A stretch of DNA of 64,000 nt, taken from NCBI GenBank assembly GCA_009746045.1, contig RPFO01000667.1, forward strand, positions 1,303,252 through 1,367,251, written 5' to 3'. Each line of letters begins with the position of its first letter. Within the stretch, counting starts at the first letter, position 1. Position numbers and translations under genes: made by a program. Positions 1 through 10,250 of the stretch are shown piece after piece. The notes below the pieces were generated by a model that worked only from the letters and a program-made list of their open reading frames with translations, was not told the origin of the DNA and searched no databases. This DNA comes from Mesostigma viride. Taxonomy: Eukaryota; Streptophyta; Mesostigmatophyceae; Mesostigmatales; Mesostigmataceae.

Positions 1-3000
1 TTTGGGTGAAGAAGCAGATGCTGTTCGGGGAGGCTAGGGAGCAGGTTCGTGGCCTAAGAACTTGTTACAAGTAATCAACTCATTTAAGAACTGGTAGAGA
101 AGCATATGCTGTTTGGGGAGTTCAAGGAGGTGGTGTGTTGCCTGTGACCGTGTATAATTAGGGGAAGAGAGGTTAACAAGCGTGAAAAAGCCAATGAATT
201 CCTAGGAATTCCTAGGAAGCCCTAGTCTAGGAGGGCTCAATACTCTGGTCCATAGCCGTGACTTTTCTTAGTCCAGGGCATCAGTTTGCTATCCATGATG
301 TGTATCTGTTGGGTGTTGGGACCTGGTGAAGGGTCTACGTGCTTTCAATCATTTAATGGTCTGTCTCCAGTGCTTGTCAATTTCGTGTCACTTCATGTCA
401 AAGCGCATGTCAAAGTGCTTGTCAACATGCACGAAGTGCGCATCTTACGGTCGTGGAGTGTTACAAGGGCGCTGCATTTGCTCCCTGCATTTTTTCCCTG
501 CATTGGTCCGCTGCATTGGCCCTCCACTTAATAATAGGATTTTCTTCTCCTGTCCTTATCAGTTCATGATACATGCTTGACAAGCCATGATAGGTTGTGG
601 CGGGCCTTAAGGGGCCAACGCCAGGTCCCAATCATATACCGCTTGCAAGAGCCGTTGTAATGAGGTATCTCTACTGCGCCACAACACAAAGTGGTCAGAG
701 AGCTGGGTGACATTGTGAAAAGTTTCTGATCGTCTTTTCCATGGGGCTACGTCCCCCTTGCGCCCAGGTGGCATAGTAGCTGGGGCCCCTTAAACAACAT
801 CTCTATTTCTTAGACATATCCCTAGTCCTTGTCATGTCTTCTATCACGTGTCAACCCAGGTGGCTACGACGCTATGTGTACGTATTTGTCTTCCCTATTC
901 CACAACAGCTGGTGTATCTGCAAGTCCCCAACAACCCAGTGTTCAAGGAGCTGTGTTCCTGGCCGAGCACCCTATCTAACGAGGGCTGCTGTGTTTCTGT
1001 TCGCTTCCCTCTCTGCAGGTGGCCCGGGAGCTGGGTGTCCCCTCCAGCCAGCAGCGCTACTGGACGTGGGCCAAGCGGCAAAATCACACGTACCGACCGA
1101 CGGCGTGCTTGATATCTGACGAAAACGGAACGGTGGGCATAACAGCGCAGCGGCGGTATATAGAGATATACGTGTTTGGCGTGGTACGTATCATAGTAGT
1201 ATATGTTCATTGAGAATGATACATATCATAGTAGTGTATATATCGTAGTAGTGTATATATCATAGTAGTGTATATATCATAGTAGTATATGGTCATTGAG
1301 AATGATACATATCATAGTAGTGTATATATCATAGTAGTATACGTTCATTGAGAATGATACATATCATAGTAGTGTATATATCATAGTAGTGTACATATCA
1401 TAGTAGTATGTGTTCATTGAGAATGATACATAGCGGAGGTGAAATTGGCAAGCAACATAAGGAAGCCCAAAAGAGTGGGTGTTGCCCCTCTTAGCAGCGT
1501 GGGTGGGTGGGTGGGTGGGTGGGTGGGTGGGTGGGTGGTGGGTGGGTGGGTGGGTGGGTGGGTGGGTGGGTGGTGGGTGGGTGGGTGGGTGGGTGGGTGG
1601 GTGGGTGGGTGGGTGGTGGTGGGTGGGTGGTGGGTGGGTGGGTGGTGGGTGGGTGGGTGGGTGGGTGGGTGGGTGGGTGGGTGGGTGGGTGGGTGGGTGG
1701 GTGCTGAAAAGAGGCCTCCCTACGTCCTATAAACCACTCTAAGTACTGACTAGCATTCACATTGCGCCACACAGGCCTGCCGGCTGGCGCAGGTACAATG
1801 TGTACTGACTGCCCATCACAGTTGCGCCACGCCCAGCGGCTGGCGCAGGTACAAGGTCTAGTGACGTACGTTAGAAGCTACCTAGGCCTGCCCTCCGGAA
1901 CCACACTCAGCCTCGGCACAAAAAGGGCCGGCCGGTGCAGTACCCTCGTGACAAGCGCTAGTCTTACGCTACCTACGGCAGGTCGGTCCCCTTGGAGCCC
2001 GTCCACGCGTCATATATAAAATGAGCGAAGCTCAACAAATATATTTTATATGTCTATTGATATACTACTAAAGTATATAGGTATCTGTGTACTCCTAAAT
2101 GGAAAGTAGTGTATAGGTATAGTTACTATATTGGGGACCGACATTTGGTGAGCTATGCTCATTTTATCTATGACTAACCTGCGGAGCTGAGAATGCAACG
2201 CCGTGTATCACAACAGGAAAAGTAGAAAGAAAAATTCGTGTGCTGGCACCTGTACCCAAGCCACCCATGTAGGCATTGGCTGGGCAGGTGGTTGCTATAC
2301 AAGGTGGTGCTCCATTCTAGAGAAGCAGGTTGTCTTTTTTGCCTGAGATCCCTAAACACATATTGTAATGAATTTAATGTTTTGTGGTAGTGCATGCTCA
2401 GCAAAGCAAGGCCAGAAATGATTGTGTACTCTGTGGAGGATGAGAATGCAGCCAGCGAATCCGACCCGGACGGTGAACACGGCAGCGCAGCGCAGCTGCG
2501 TTTTTGTATGCTAGGGACCAACATGATGCACTCCTTCCTATTGCATGAAGGATTACGACTACAGTGCACTCCTTGAAGGATGACGACTACAATGCACTCC
2601 TTGAAGGATGACTTCATTTGTTCCCTCCTTGAAGGATGACTTCGTTTGTTCACTCCTTGAAGGATGATGACTATAGTGCACTCCTTGAAGGATGATGGCT
2701 ATATAGCGCACTCCTTGAAGGATGATGACTATAGTGCACTCCTTGATGACGACTATATAGCGTTGGGTATTCGTGTCGTGGGGTACTGGGACACAGTGCA
2801 CTGCATACAAGAGGGTCAAGAGGGTCATGGGAGGATTGGGACATGAGGGTCATACAAGAGGGGCATACAAGAGGGGCATACAAGAGGGTCATACAAGAGG
2901 CATACAAGAGGGGCATACAAGAGGGTCATGGCAGGATTGGGACATGAACCCCAGGGGGGGGGGGGGGGGGGCGGGGCAGGGCGGGGCGGGGCGGGGCAGG

Positions 3001-6000
3001 GAAGGGGTTGCAGGTCATGTGGATGGGGGCGGGGGCATGGCATGGCATGGAATGGAATGGCATGGCATCCACTGTGTCTGACGATAGGAATGTGTGCGTC
3101 TGAAGATAGGATGCATGCCTGCGCGCGTCCCCACTTGTCTCTGCTCGCGACAGGTGTCCGCGCTGGAGAGATCCGGGCTGGCGCGGCAGGCGAACCCAAC
3201 GAAGGCAAACATCATCAATGTATTCTTGGAAACGCCGCCACCGCCAAGGGCCGGCGTGCCCGTGGGGCTCCACGAAAAGGGCCCTGACGACATCCTCCTC
3301 TTCTTCAAGCTGTATGACCCGGTCCAAGAGAAGCTCCGCTACGTGGGGCACTCGATCGTCCGCTCCTCCTGCCGGGTGCCCGACGTGTGCCCGCTGATGC
3401 GCCAGCTGGCGGGGTATGCCCCTGATGAACCGATCCACGTGTACGAGGAGGTCAAGTGGGAGCCTGAGGTCATGTGCGAGAGGCTGGACGAGCAACAGAC
3501 GCTCAAGGAGTGCCAGGTGAGGGACGATGGTTGGGTTGTATACATGACCTAAATATAGCCATGCGGCCTATATAGCTGTGGTGTCATAGGAGCCCGAGGT
3601 CATGTGCGAGCGGGTGGATCAGCAGCTGGTGGAGCCGGCCAAGTAGGGTTGCTAGCAAGGAGAGGGGTTAGGGGTTTAGGGTTAGGGGTTAGCGGTTAGG
3701 GGTTAGGATGTTGGGTCAGGCGTAGGGTTTAGGGGGTAGGGGGTAAGGGGTAGGGGGTAAGGGGTAGGGGTAGGGGTTAGGGGTTAGGGGTTAGGGGTTA
3801 GGGGTTAGGGTTTAGGGGTTAGGGGTTAGGGGTTAGGGGTTAGGGGTTAGGGGTTAGGGGTTAGGGGTTAGGGGTTAGGGGTTAGGGGTTAGGGGTTAGG
3901 GGTTAGGGGTTAGGGGTTAGGGGTTAGGGGTTAGGGGTTAGGGGTTAGGGGTTAGGGGTTAGGGGTTAGGGGTTAGGGAAGGCAAGGAGAGAGGAAGGTG
4001 GCAAGGCAGGAGCTCACGGAGTGCCCGGGGAGGGGGTGCGGAAGTATGGGGGTATTATTAACTAGCAGATAACATGGGTTTGGACAGGAGTGGCAGACGC
4101 TCAAGGAGTGCCAGGTGAGAGTTGCGGCGGCGTTTTCTTTTATTGCAGTAGGAGCCGGAATCGGAGTGCGAGTGGTAAGAAGGAAGGCAGGGAGACGCCC
4201 AAGGAGTGCCAGGTGAAGGGGTGTGGGTTGTGACCTCATTCTATCATGCACCTCTTGCCTGTTTGGGTATGTCTTGACCACAGCTGGAGAGGGGCGACAT
4301 CCTCCACTGTAGTGACCTCATTCTATCATGCACCCCTTGCCTGTTTTGGTGTTCCATATTCCTCAGCTGGAGACAGGCGACATCCTCTGCTTCCAAAAGG
4401 TGGTCTCGGCCAACCTGGCATCATCCTGCCGCTTCCCTGAGGTCCCCGCCTACTTCAACTACGTGCTCAACAAGCAGGACGTGCGCTTCCGGCAGCTCAA
4501 GCACTTCGAGGAGGACGATTTCGTGCTGGAGCTGTGAGATTCCTCAAACCCTAACTAAAACAGTAAACCCCTATCTGGGGAGGCGTGGTTGCCAAGTAGT
4601 GCTATCCGGTGCTCTCCTATGACCTTACAGCTCACTCCCGCTGTGAATCGATGCTGTTTACACAGTCAAAGTCAGAAGGACATGTAGAACAAAGTGGCCA
4701 GGTATGTGCCATTTCGCTATCGGCACTCACCGATGCCATTCCATCCCGATGCTTAGCAATGGTGGCCTTGCCGTTGTCCCTCAGCCAGTCAGGCTAAACC
4801 CTAAACCCTTAACCCTGAACCCTGATCTGCCCATCGCTGGCATTGCATGTGTCTCTTGTCGTGCCATGGACCTGTTCACAGTGCCCAGGTCCAAGAAGGA
4901 CACACACGATGAGCTTATTGTTTATGTGACTATTCTCATAGTAGTATACTCTCAGAAGTAGTATACTCTCAAACTACTGAGAGAATACTATTGTTATTCT
5001 CTCAGTAGTATACTATTCTCATAGTAGTCTATTACTCTCAAATATGATGTGTGGCCATGTCTTGGGTGTTGACAGGTCCAAGAAGCACACCTATGACGAG
5101 GTGGTGGAGAAGGTGGTATGGCAGCTGCAGAAGATGGTGACCGAGGGCAAGAAGGACGGGGCCGAGCTTAACACGCTCGCGGGGGGGTTCCTGGAGCCCT
5201 CCAAGGTGCGCCTGACCGCGCACAACTGCTTCCAGAACGTGCCTAAGCCGCTCCCAATCCGCTACCATGGGGTGGACACGCTCATGGGCATGCTGGTCCA
5301 CCACAACCAGACGAGCGACATCCTGTACTACGAGGTGCTGGATATACCCCTACCGGAGATGGAGCGGTTGAAGACACTCAACCTGTCGCTGCACAACGAG
5401 CGCACCGAGGAGGTGAGGTTTCGAATATTTACTCTTCTTTGGCAAGCTCATTGTTCTATTGCTAGGAGTAATTTTGTGAAAAGGCTGAAGCTGTCAGGGG
5501 ACAAACCGCCTGTCACGGATGAAGTGGGACTTTTCCTCATCTCCTAATGCTGATAGAGTGTTCTTCTATCCACCAGCCATGCAGTAACTTTCACTTCTAG
5601 TGCTGCACATCATGCATCGACCTTTCAGAATGAGCTAACCATATACTGTTCAGACTCTTAGGCTGCTTGTGCTAACTACATGCCATGCATAAAACTGTCA
5701 GTTCAGAGCGCACGCACTGATCAAAGTGTGGCTCAATCTTTAGTTCATCTGCCAAGTGCCTTGTTTATTAACAAATACTACTATATAGTGGATAGGCTCA
5801 AGGTGTGCTTGAGAATGAGGGCCCCGAGGTGGTGGGGCTGGAACTCCTTTCCATGACAGCGCATGTCACTGCTTCCGAATCTTCCACTCCTGGGCCTGTC
5901 TACTCTTCAAAGTTAAGTAATCACACTAGTTTGTCTCCATGACTCTGGATTTAACGCCTGCCACCCAAACCACTATCACCAACTTCCCTCCGCCTACCCC

Positions 6001-9000
6001 CTTCCCCCCCCGCTTGCCAGGTGGCGGTGCTGAGCGTGCGGCTACCCAAGGACAGCACGTTGAGCGATATGCTGGCGGTGGTCAAGTCCAAGCCCGAATG
6101 CGTCAACATGGGGGAGCTGCGCATGATCGAGACGTTCAACAGCCGCATCTACAAGACCTTCCCCCTGACCGAGAGCATTGCAAACATGGACGACACCTAC
6201 TGGGGCCTGCGCGTGGAGGAGGTGAGGAATCTTGTGGTATCATGACAGTGGTAGCTGGAGTGAGCGTTCTTCTAATGAGCTCACCTCTAACAGTTCCTTT
6301 TACAATGGAATAGGGAAACTGTAGGGCTCACCGCTAACAACTGCTTTTACAATGGAATAGGGAAACTGTAGGGCTACATACTGCCCATTTTTTAAACTCC
6401 TTTCGCACCCATATAAAACCCACTATATACCCTTTGCTTGCCAATTTCATACCTACAGAACGCCTACACTGATCGCTGACGTGGAGGGCCGCGTACTGTT
6501 ATAAGGTGTCATATTTGGCCCTTCCTTGGCCCTTATTTCGGCCATATCTGGCCATCATTTCAGCCAATATTTGGCCCTTATTCAAGCCTTGTTTTGCCAT
6601 TTTTGGACCCTTCTTTGGCCCTTGTTTGTGCCATGTTTGAATGTTGTTCCTGCAGATCCCGGAGGAGCGCGGCGTGGGTTGTAATGTGCCCCCCTATTCA
6701 CCCCCTATGAAGCCCTTATCTAATGACTGTTCATCCCTCCATTTGATACCAAAGCTAATCCCGCGGACTCGGAGCAGTGCCACATGGTTTTGCTATGCCC
6801 TCTTTGGCCCTGGTTGATCCATATCGAACCCCTGTTTATACCACACGCTCGTACCCTCCTTAACTACATTTCACAGATCCCGGAGGAGGAGCGCGGCATA
6901 AGTCTATGGTGTGCCCCCTATTCAACACATATAAAGCCTTTATCTAATTATCAACCACCCTTAATTTGATACCTTTTCGAAATCAATCCCGCAGATCCCA
7001 GAGGAGGAGCGCCGCATGGGCCCCCGCGACAAGATTATCTCAGTCTCCCACTTCCAAAAGAACCCGCCAAACAGCTCGGTGGTGACCACGTTCGGCCACC
7101 CCTTCATGCTGGCGATCGGCGAGCACGAGAAGCTGTCGTCCGTCAAGCACCGCGTGCAGGCCAAGCTGGGCGTGCCGGACGAGGAGTTTGCCGCGTGGAA
7201 GTTTGCGATCATCGTGCTGGGCAAGCCGGAGTACCTGTGGGATGACGACGTGGTCGCGCCCCACTTCCAGGTACGGGGGGGAAATGGTACAGTAATTAGC
7301 TCAGTGCTATCAAATCACACAGTTAGGGGGTTGCTAAAGCCGGAGTACCTGGGGGATGCGGATGCACCACTTCCAGGGGGGGGGGTATGGGTTCAGTTTC
7401 TGCTTCAATAATAGATGTTAGCGTCCTTAGATAATAATTAACAGATAAGCGGCCGCTTAAAGCCGGAGTATTGGGGGATGAGGGCAGCGCTTCCAGGCGT
7501 GCAGGGAAGAGGGGGCTTGCTTTTTTGAGTCCATGTGATACAAACCCTAGCGTCGCCATCAGTTTCGTTCTCTGTTTGTCGCTCGTCTTACAGGTGCCCC
7601 CCACTCACTTGCTTCTGCCCCCTTACATTCACCCCTTCTGCCCCCTTACATTCGCCCCTTCGGCCCCCTTACATTCACCCCTTCGGCCCCCTTACATTCA
7701 CCCCTTCTGCCCCCTTACATTCACCCCTTCTGCCCCCTTACATTCACCCCTGCTGCCCCCTTACATTCACCCCTTCTGCCCCCTTACATTCACCCCTTCT
7801 GCCCCTTACATTCCCCTTCTGCCCCCTTACATTCACCCCTTCTGCCCCCTTACATTCACCCCTTCTGCCCCCTTACATTCACCCCTTCGGCCCCCTTACA
7901 TTCACCCCTTCTGCCCCCTTACATTCACCCCTTCTGCCCCCTTACATTCACCCCTTCTGCCCCCTTACATTCACCCCTTCTGCCCCCTTACATTCGCCCC
8001 TTCTGCCCCCTTACATTCACCCCTTCTGCCCCTTACATTCACCCCTTCGGCCCCCTTACATTCACCCTTCGGCCCCCTTACATTCGCCCCTTCGGCCCCC
8101 TTACATTCACCCCTTCGGCCCCTTACATTCACCCCTTCGGCCCCTTACATTCACCCCTTCGGCCCCCTTACATTCGCCCCTGCTGCCCCCTTACATTCAC
8201 CCCTTCGGCCCCCTTACATTCACCCCTTCTGCCCCCTTACATTCACCCCTGCTGCCCCCTTACATTCACCCCTTCGGCCCCCTTACATTCACCCCTTCGG
8301 CCCCTTACATTCGCCCCTTCGGCCCCCTTACATTCACCCCTTCTGCCCCCTTACATTCACCCTGCTGCCCCCTTACATTCACCCCTTCTGCCCCCTTACA
8401 TTCACCCCTGCTGCCCCCTTACATTCACCCCTTCGGCCCCCTTACATTCACCCCTTCTGCCCCCTTACATTCGCCCCTTCTGCCCCCTTACATTCACCCC
8501 TTCCGCCCCCTTACATTCACCCCTTCTGCCCCCTTACATTCACCCCTTCTGCCCCCTTACATTCGCCCCTTCTGCCCCCTTACATTCACCCCTTCCGCCC
8601 CCTTACATTCGCCCCTTCTGCCCCCTTACATTCACCCCTTCTGCCCCCTTACATTCACCCCTTCGGCCCCCTTACATTCACCCCTGCTGCCCCCTTACAT
8701 TCGCCCCTTCTGCCCCCTTACATTCACCCCTTCTGCCCCCTTACATTCACCCCTGCTGCCCCCTTATATTCACCCCTTCTGCCCCCTTATATTCGCCCCT
8801 TCTGCCCCCTTACATTCACCCCTGCTGCCCCCTTGCATTCACCCCTTCTGCCCCCTTACATTCACCCCTTCTGCCCCCTTACATTCGCCCCTTCTGCCCC
8901 CATTCTATTCACCCCTGCCGCCCCCTCATGTTAACGTTTGTACTAGCCCTTATGCTGACCCCCTTTTCCTTCCCATGTTAACCCTTACGCATGTTGTCTT

Positions 9001-10250
9001 GCGTGCGCAAGAAGGGAGCCAGTTAATGGGACCTCTACACGAAGACTAATTATTTAACTAATTAGGCTATTAGTTAATGGGACACCTACCTTGCTGGGTA
9101 TCTGACCTTCTCTCACTACTTCGTTGCTGCATTAATTTACTCATTATTATGTCTGCGTCCATATATCCTGCGCTACCGCTCATGCAATGCCTGCGTGCAG
9201 AATGAGGCCGGCGCCTGGGATCACTGCCTTGGCCTGGAACATGTTTAGACGAGGAAAACCCAGCGATCGCAGGCCCAGGTAAGGAAACACGGAGTAATAT
9301 TTGATTCCTCGCGTGATGCTGTACGTGACACAGATAAGGCCGGGCGGTTGCAGGCGCAGGTAAGATGTTGCCTGGCTTAATAAACATACCCCCTTTAACT
9401 TAATCAAGTCATTGAAAAAAAGATATCATAGTATATATTGTCTGCGGGCGGCCTGCAAAGCCATCGGTGTGAGATACCCGAGGCCATTGATATGCAGCAA
9501 TTGACCTACAGAAGCATGTTGAGGCAACATCCTGCCTTGTTTATTGGCTGGGTCGTGTGCTGCGTGTTATGCTTGCATTGTCTGGGCAGTTGCCATGCCG
9601 TACACCCATGTAAGTTGTACAATAATGTGTAAGTATTACAATAATACATGGGCAGTTGTAATTTGGTACACTCGTGTAAGTTATGTATTAATCTGTAACT
9701 TGTTTAAGAATATCTTGGCTGTCATAATGCGGAATACTCATTTAGGTTGTCTATTAATCTGTAAGTTAGATAATGCTATCTGGCCACTTGTAATGTGGTG
9801 TACTCAGGTGGTCAGATGGCCGTACGTGGACATGGCCATTTGTATTTAGACCATAGGCCGACTTCGTTGCAATGCCAAAGCCACTGTTCCTGCTGTGCTT
9901 TGCTGTGCTTTGCGGTGCTTTGCGGTGCTTTGCTGTTCCTACTGTGATTTATATGCGCTGACTGTGGATGGCCATGTGTCGACATTGCCTGCAGAGCCAT
10001 AGGTTCGAGGCGCAAAAGCTGTCTTGCTGCACTGCCCTAATCTGTTGTCACTGCTGTGCCTGCTATCTATCCTATTCGCTGTGGACATGGCCTGCAGAAC
10101 CATCAGTACGAGGTGCAGAAGCCGGTCAAGATCTACATGCAAATGAGACCGGATCGACAGACAAGACGCCGGCTGGCTTTTGGTATAGGAATAGCTCAAT
10201 ACAATCAGAACGGTTGTAATCGGTGCATTTCTAGGATAGCGGCGCACTAG
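1..10250 (+). CDS. UBP12/13: UBP12/13-like (USP7 family) ubiquitin-specific protease, C-terminal half
   Basis: This is the 3' part of a plant-type USP7 orthologue, a cysteine deubiquitinase; the N-terminal MATH and catalytic domains lie left of the window. Exons by GT-AG junctions, homology and phase: <1-44, 1019-1132, 3154-3516, 4367-4533, 5076-5412, 6021-6221, 6995-7270, 9201-9278, 10098-10250. All nine join in frame, giving about 577 residues. Family landmarks seen are WAKRQNHTYRP (exon 2), DILLFFKLYDP (exon 3), QTSDILYYEVLDIPLPE (exon 5), IPEEER and LGVPDEEFAAWKFA (exon 7), LGLEH (exon 8) and KPVKIY (exon 9). These form the tandem ubiquitin-like (HUBL) C-terminal region that activates the catalytic domain. 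Two oddities: an in-frame TAG at 9246-9248 in exon 8, and about 30 extra residues after KIY before the stop. The end of exon 2 is the least certain junction. Confidence 0.9.
97..129 (+). repeat. Degenerate copy of the exon 1 3' edge inside intron 1
   Basis: The end of exon 1 (about 9-44) is repeated here with substitutions, and the copy is again followed by a GT. The real exon ends GAGCAG|GT and the copy ends AAGGAG|GT. The exon 1 version fits the family better (KKQM, then VARE across the junction), so the second is taken as the copy. Confidence 0.6.
1190..1432. repeat. AT-rich tandem repeat in intron 2
   Basis: Imperfect tandem units built from 'ATCATAGTAGTGTATAT' alternate with a longer unit containing 'TTCATTGAGAATGATACAT'. 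A related AGTAGTATACTCTCA-type array lies in intron 4 at about 4930-5040, so this simple repeat recurs within the gene. Confidence 0.85.
1499..1703. repeat. GGGT/GGT minisatellite (G-quadruplex-prone) in intron 2
   Basis: About 205 bp of almost pure GGGTGGGT with occasional GGT interruptions, on the coding (RNA) strand of the gene. Such tracts are known to be able to fold into G-quadruplexes. The long Val-Gly-Gly-Trp reading frames here are artefacts of the repeat. Confidence 0.95.
2145..2425 (+). mobile_element. Relic of a tyrosine-recombinase retrotransposon terminal repeat (A+B fused)
   Basis: 2145-2350 matches the A repeat of the complete element at 32276-32484, sharing TTGGTGAGCTATGCTCATTT and the downstream GCTGGCACC and GAAGCAGGTTG blocks, with many substitutions. 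It runs directly into 2356-2425, which matches the last third of the B repeat (ACACATATTGTAATGAATTT through GCCAGAAATGATT). No coding region remains. This A-B juxtaposition is what recombination between split direct repeats would leave, comparable to a solo LTR. Confidence 0.75.
2566..2765. repeat. CTCCTTGAAGGATGA tandem repeat
   Basis: About seven imperfect units of roughly 27-30 bp centred on CACTCCTTGAAGGATGACGA. The core CCTTGAAGG is itself nearly palindromic. It lies in intron 2. Confidence 0.85.
2795..3065. repeat. CATACAAGAGGG repeats, poly-G and GGGGC tract
   Basis: 2850-2935 repeats CATACAAGAGGGG/T. A run of about 18 G follows near 2954, then GGGGCGGGGC-type sequence to about 3005 and GGCATGGCAT repeats to about 3066. 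This is simple-sequence expansion just upstream of exon 3. Confidence 0.85.
3589..4311 (+). repeat. Cluster of degenerate copies of the exon 3 end and exon 4 start in intron 3
   Basis: 3589-3624 copies the GAGGTCATGTGCGAG part of exon 3. 4092-4114 copies its last bases (CAGACGCTCAAGGAGTGCCAG) followed by GT. 4149-4212 is a pseudo-exon with a TTTTATTGCAG acceptor, a GGAGCC...GTGCGAG block and the same CAAGGAGTGCCAG|GT donor. 4231-4311 duplicates the following 4313-4393 stretch, including the CAG|CTGGAG acceptor and first bases of exon 4. The TTAGGGG array sits between these copies. Confidence 0.85.
3665..3978 (+). repeat. Interstitial telomere-like TTAGGGG array
   Basis: About 310 bp, irregular at the left end (GGGTAAGGGG, GTTTAGGG) and then nearly perfect TTAGGGG heptamers. 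It lies inside intron 3 of the UBP gene, so it is not a chromosome end. The canonical plant telomere is TTTAGGG; this unit is a one-base variant. Confidence 0.9.
4889..4915 (+). repeat. Degenerate copy of the exon 5 5' edge in intron 4
   Basis: CAG|GTCCAAGAAGGACACAC.CGATGAG repeats the acceptor and first 27 bases of exon 5 (5076-5102, GTCCAAGAAGCACACCTATG...). It keeps the AG and loses frame immediately downstream. Confidence 0.8.
6656..6905 (+). repeat. Two degenerate copies of the exon 7 5' edge in intron 6
   Basis: CAG|ATCCCGGAGGAGCGCGGC at 6656 and CAG|ATCCCGGAGGAGGAGCGC at 6877 both copy the acceptor and start of exon 7 at 6995 (ATCCCAGAGGAGGAGCGCCG). The intron sequence after each copy is also similar, so this looks like an intron unit of roughly 110-220 bp repeated upstream of the true exon. 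Confidence 0.85.
7338..7496 (+). repeat. Two degenerate copies of the exon 7 3' edge in intron 7
   Basis: 7338-7378 (AGCCGGAGTACCTGGGGGAT...CACTTCCAG) and 7459-7496 (AGCCGGAGTATTGGGGGAT...GCTTCCAG) repeat the last part of exon 7, AGCCGGAGTACCTG...CACTTCCAG|GT. Neither copy is followed by a good donor. Confidence 0.85.
7615..8935. repeat. 23-bp minisatellite (TTACATTCACCCCTTCTGCCCCC) in intron 7
   Basis: About 57 copies of a 23-bp unit varying mainly at CTTCTG/CTTCGG/CTGCTG and CACCCC/CGCCCC, with a few one-base deletions that shift phase. Two frames are open for about 500 codons through it, purely because the unit lacks stops. It makes intron 7 the longest in the visible part of the gene apart from intron 2. 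Confidence 0.95.
9345..10020 (+). repeat. Copies of the exon 8 end and exon 9 start in intron 8, plus 66-bp tandem units
   Basis: 9345-9359 (GGTTGCAGGCGCAG|GTAAG) repeats the exon 8 end (GATCGCAGGCCCAG|GTAAG). GCCTGCAAAGCCATCGGTGTGA at about 9451 and GCCTGCAGAGCCATAGGTTCGA at about 9988 copy the exon 9 acceptor and start (CCTGCAGAACCATCAGTACG at 10091). Between them, 9584-9830 holds about four degenerate units of roughly 66 bp around 'GGTACACTCGTGTAAGTTAT'. 9890-9945 is an 11-bp TGCTTTGCGG-type repeat. Confidence 0.8.

Noticed and set aside
1439-1772. Val/Gly/Trp and His/Pro/Thr repeat ORFs on both strands
   Set aside because: Reading frames through the GGGT array; no signal beyond the repeat.
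2566-2935. CRISPR-like array
   Set aside because: Tandem units without unique spacers, in an intron of a eukaryotic gene.
3665-3978. Chromosome end (true telomere)
   Set aside because: Coding exons of one gene continue on both sides.
7471-9049. Two ~500-codon ORFs rich in Pro, His, Leu, Ser and Tyr
   Set aside because: They are the 23-bp minisatellite read in two frames; the unit has no stop codon. They lie in an intron.
9246-9248. TAG reassigned as a sense codon
   Set aside because: No other conserved ORF here uses in-frame TAG; one example does not support a variant code.
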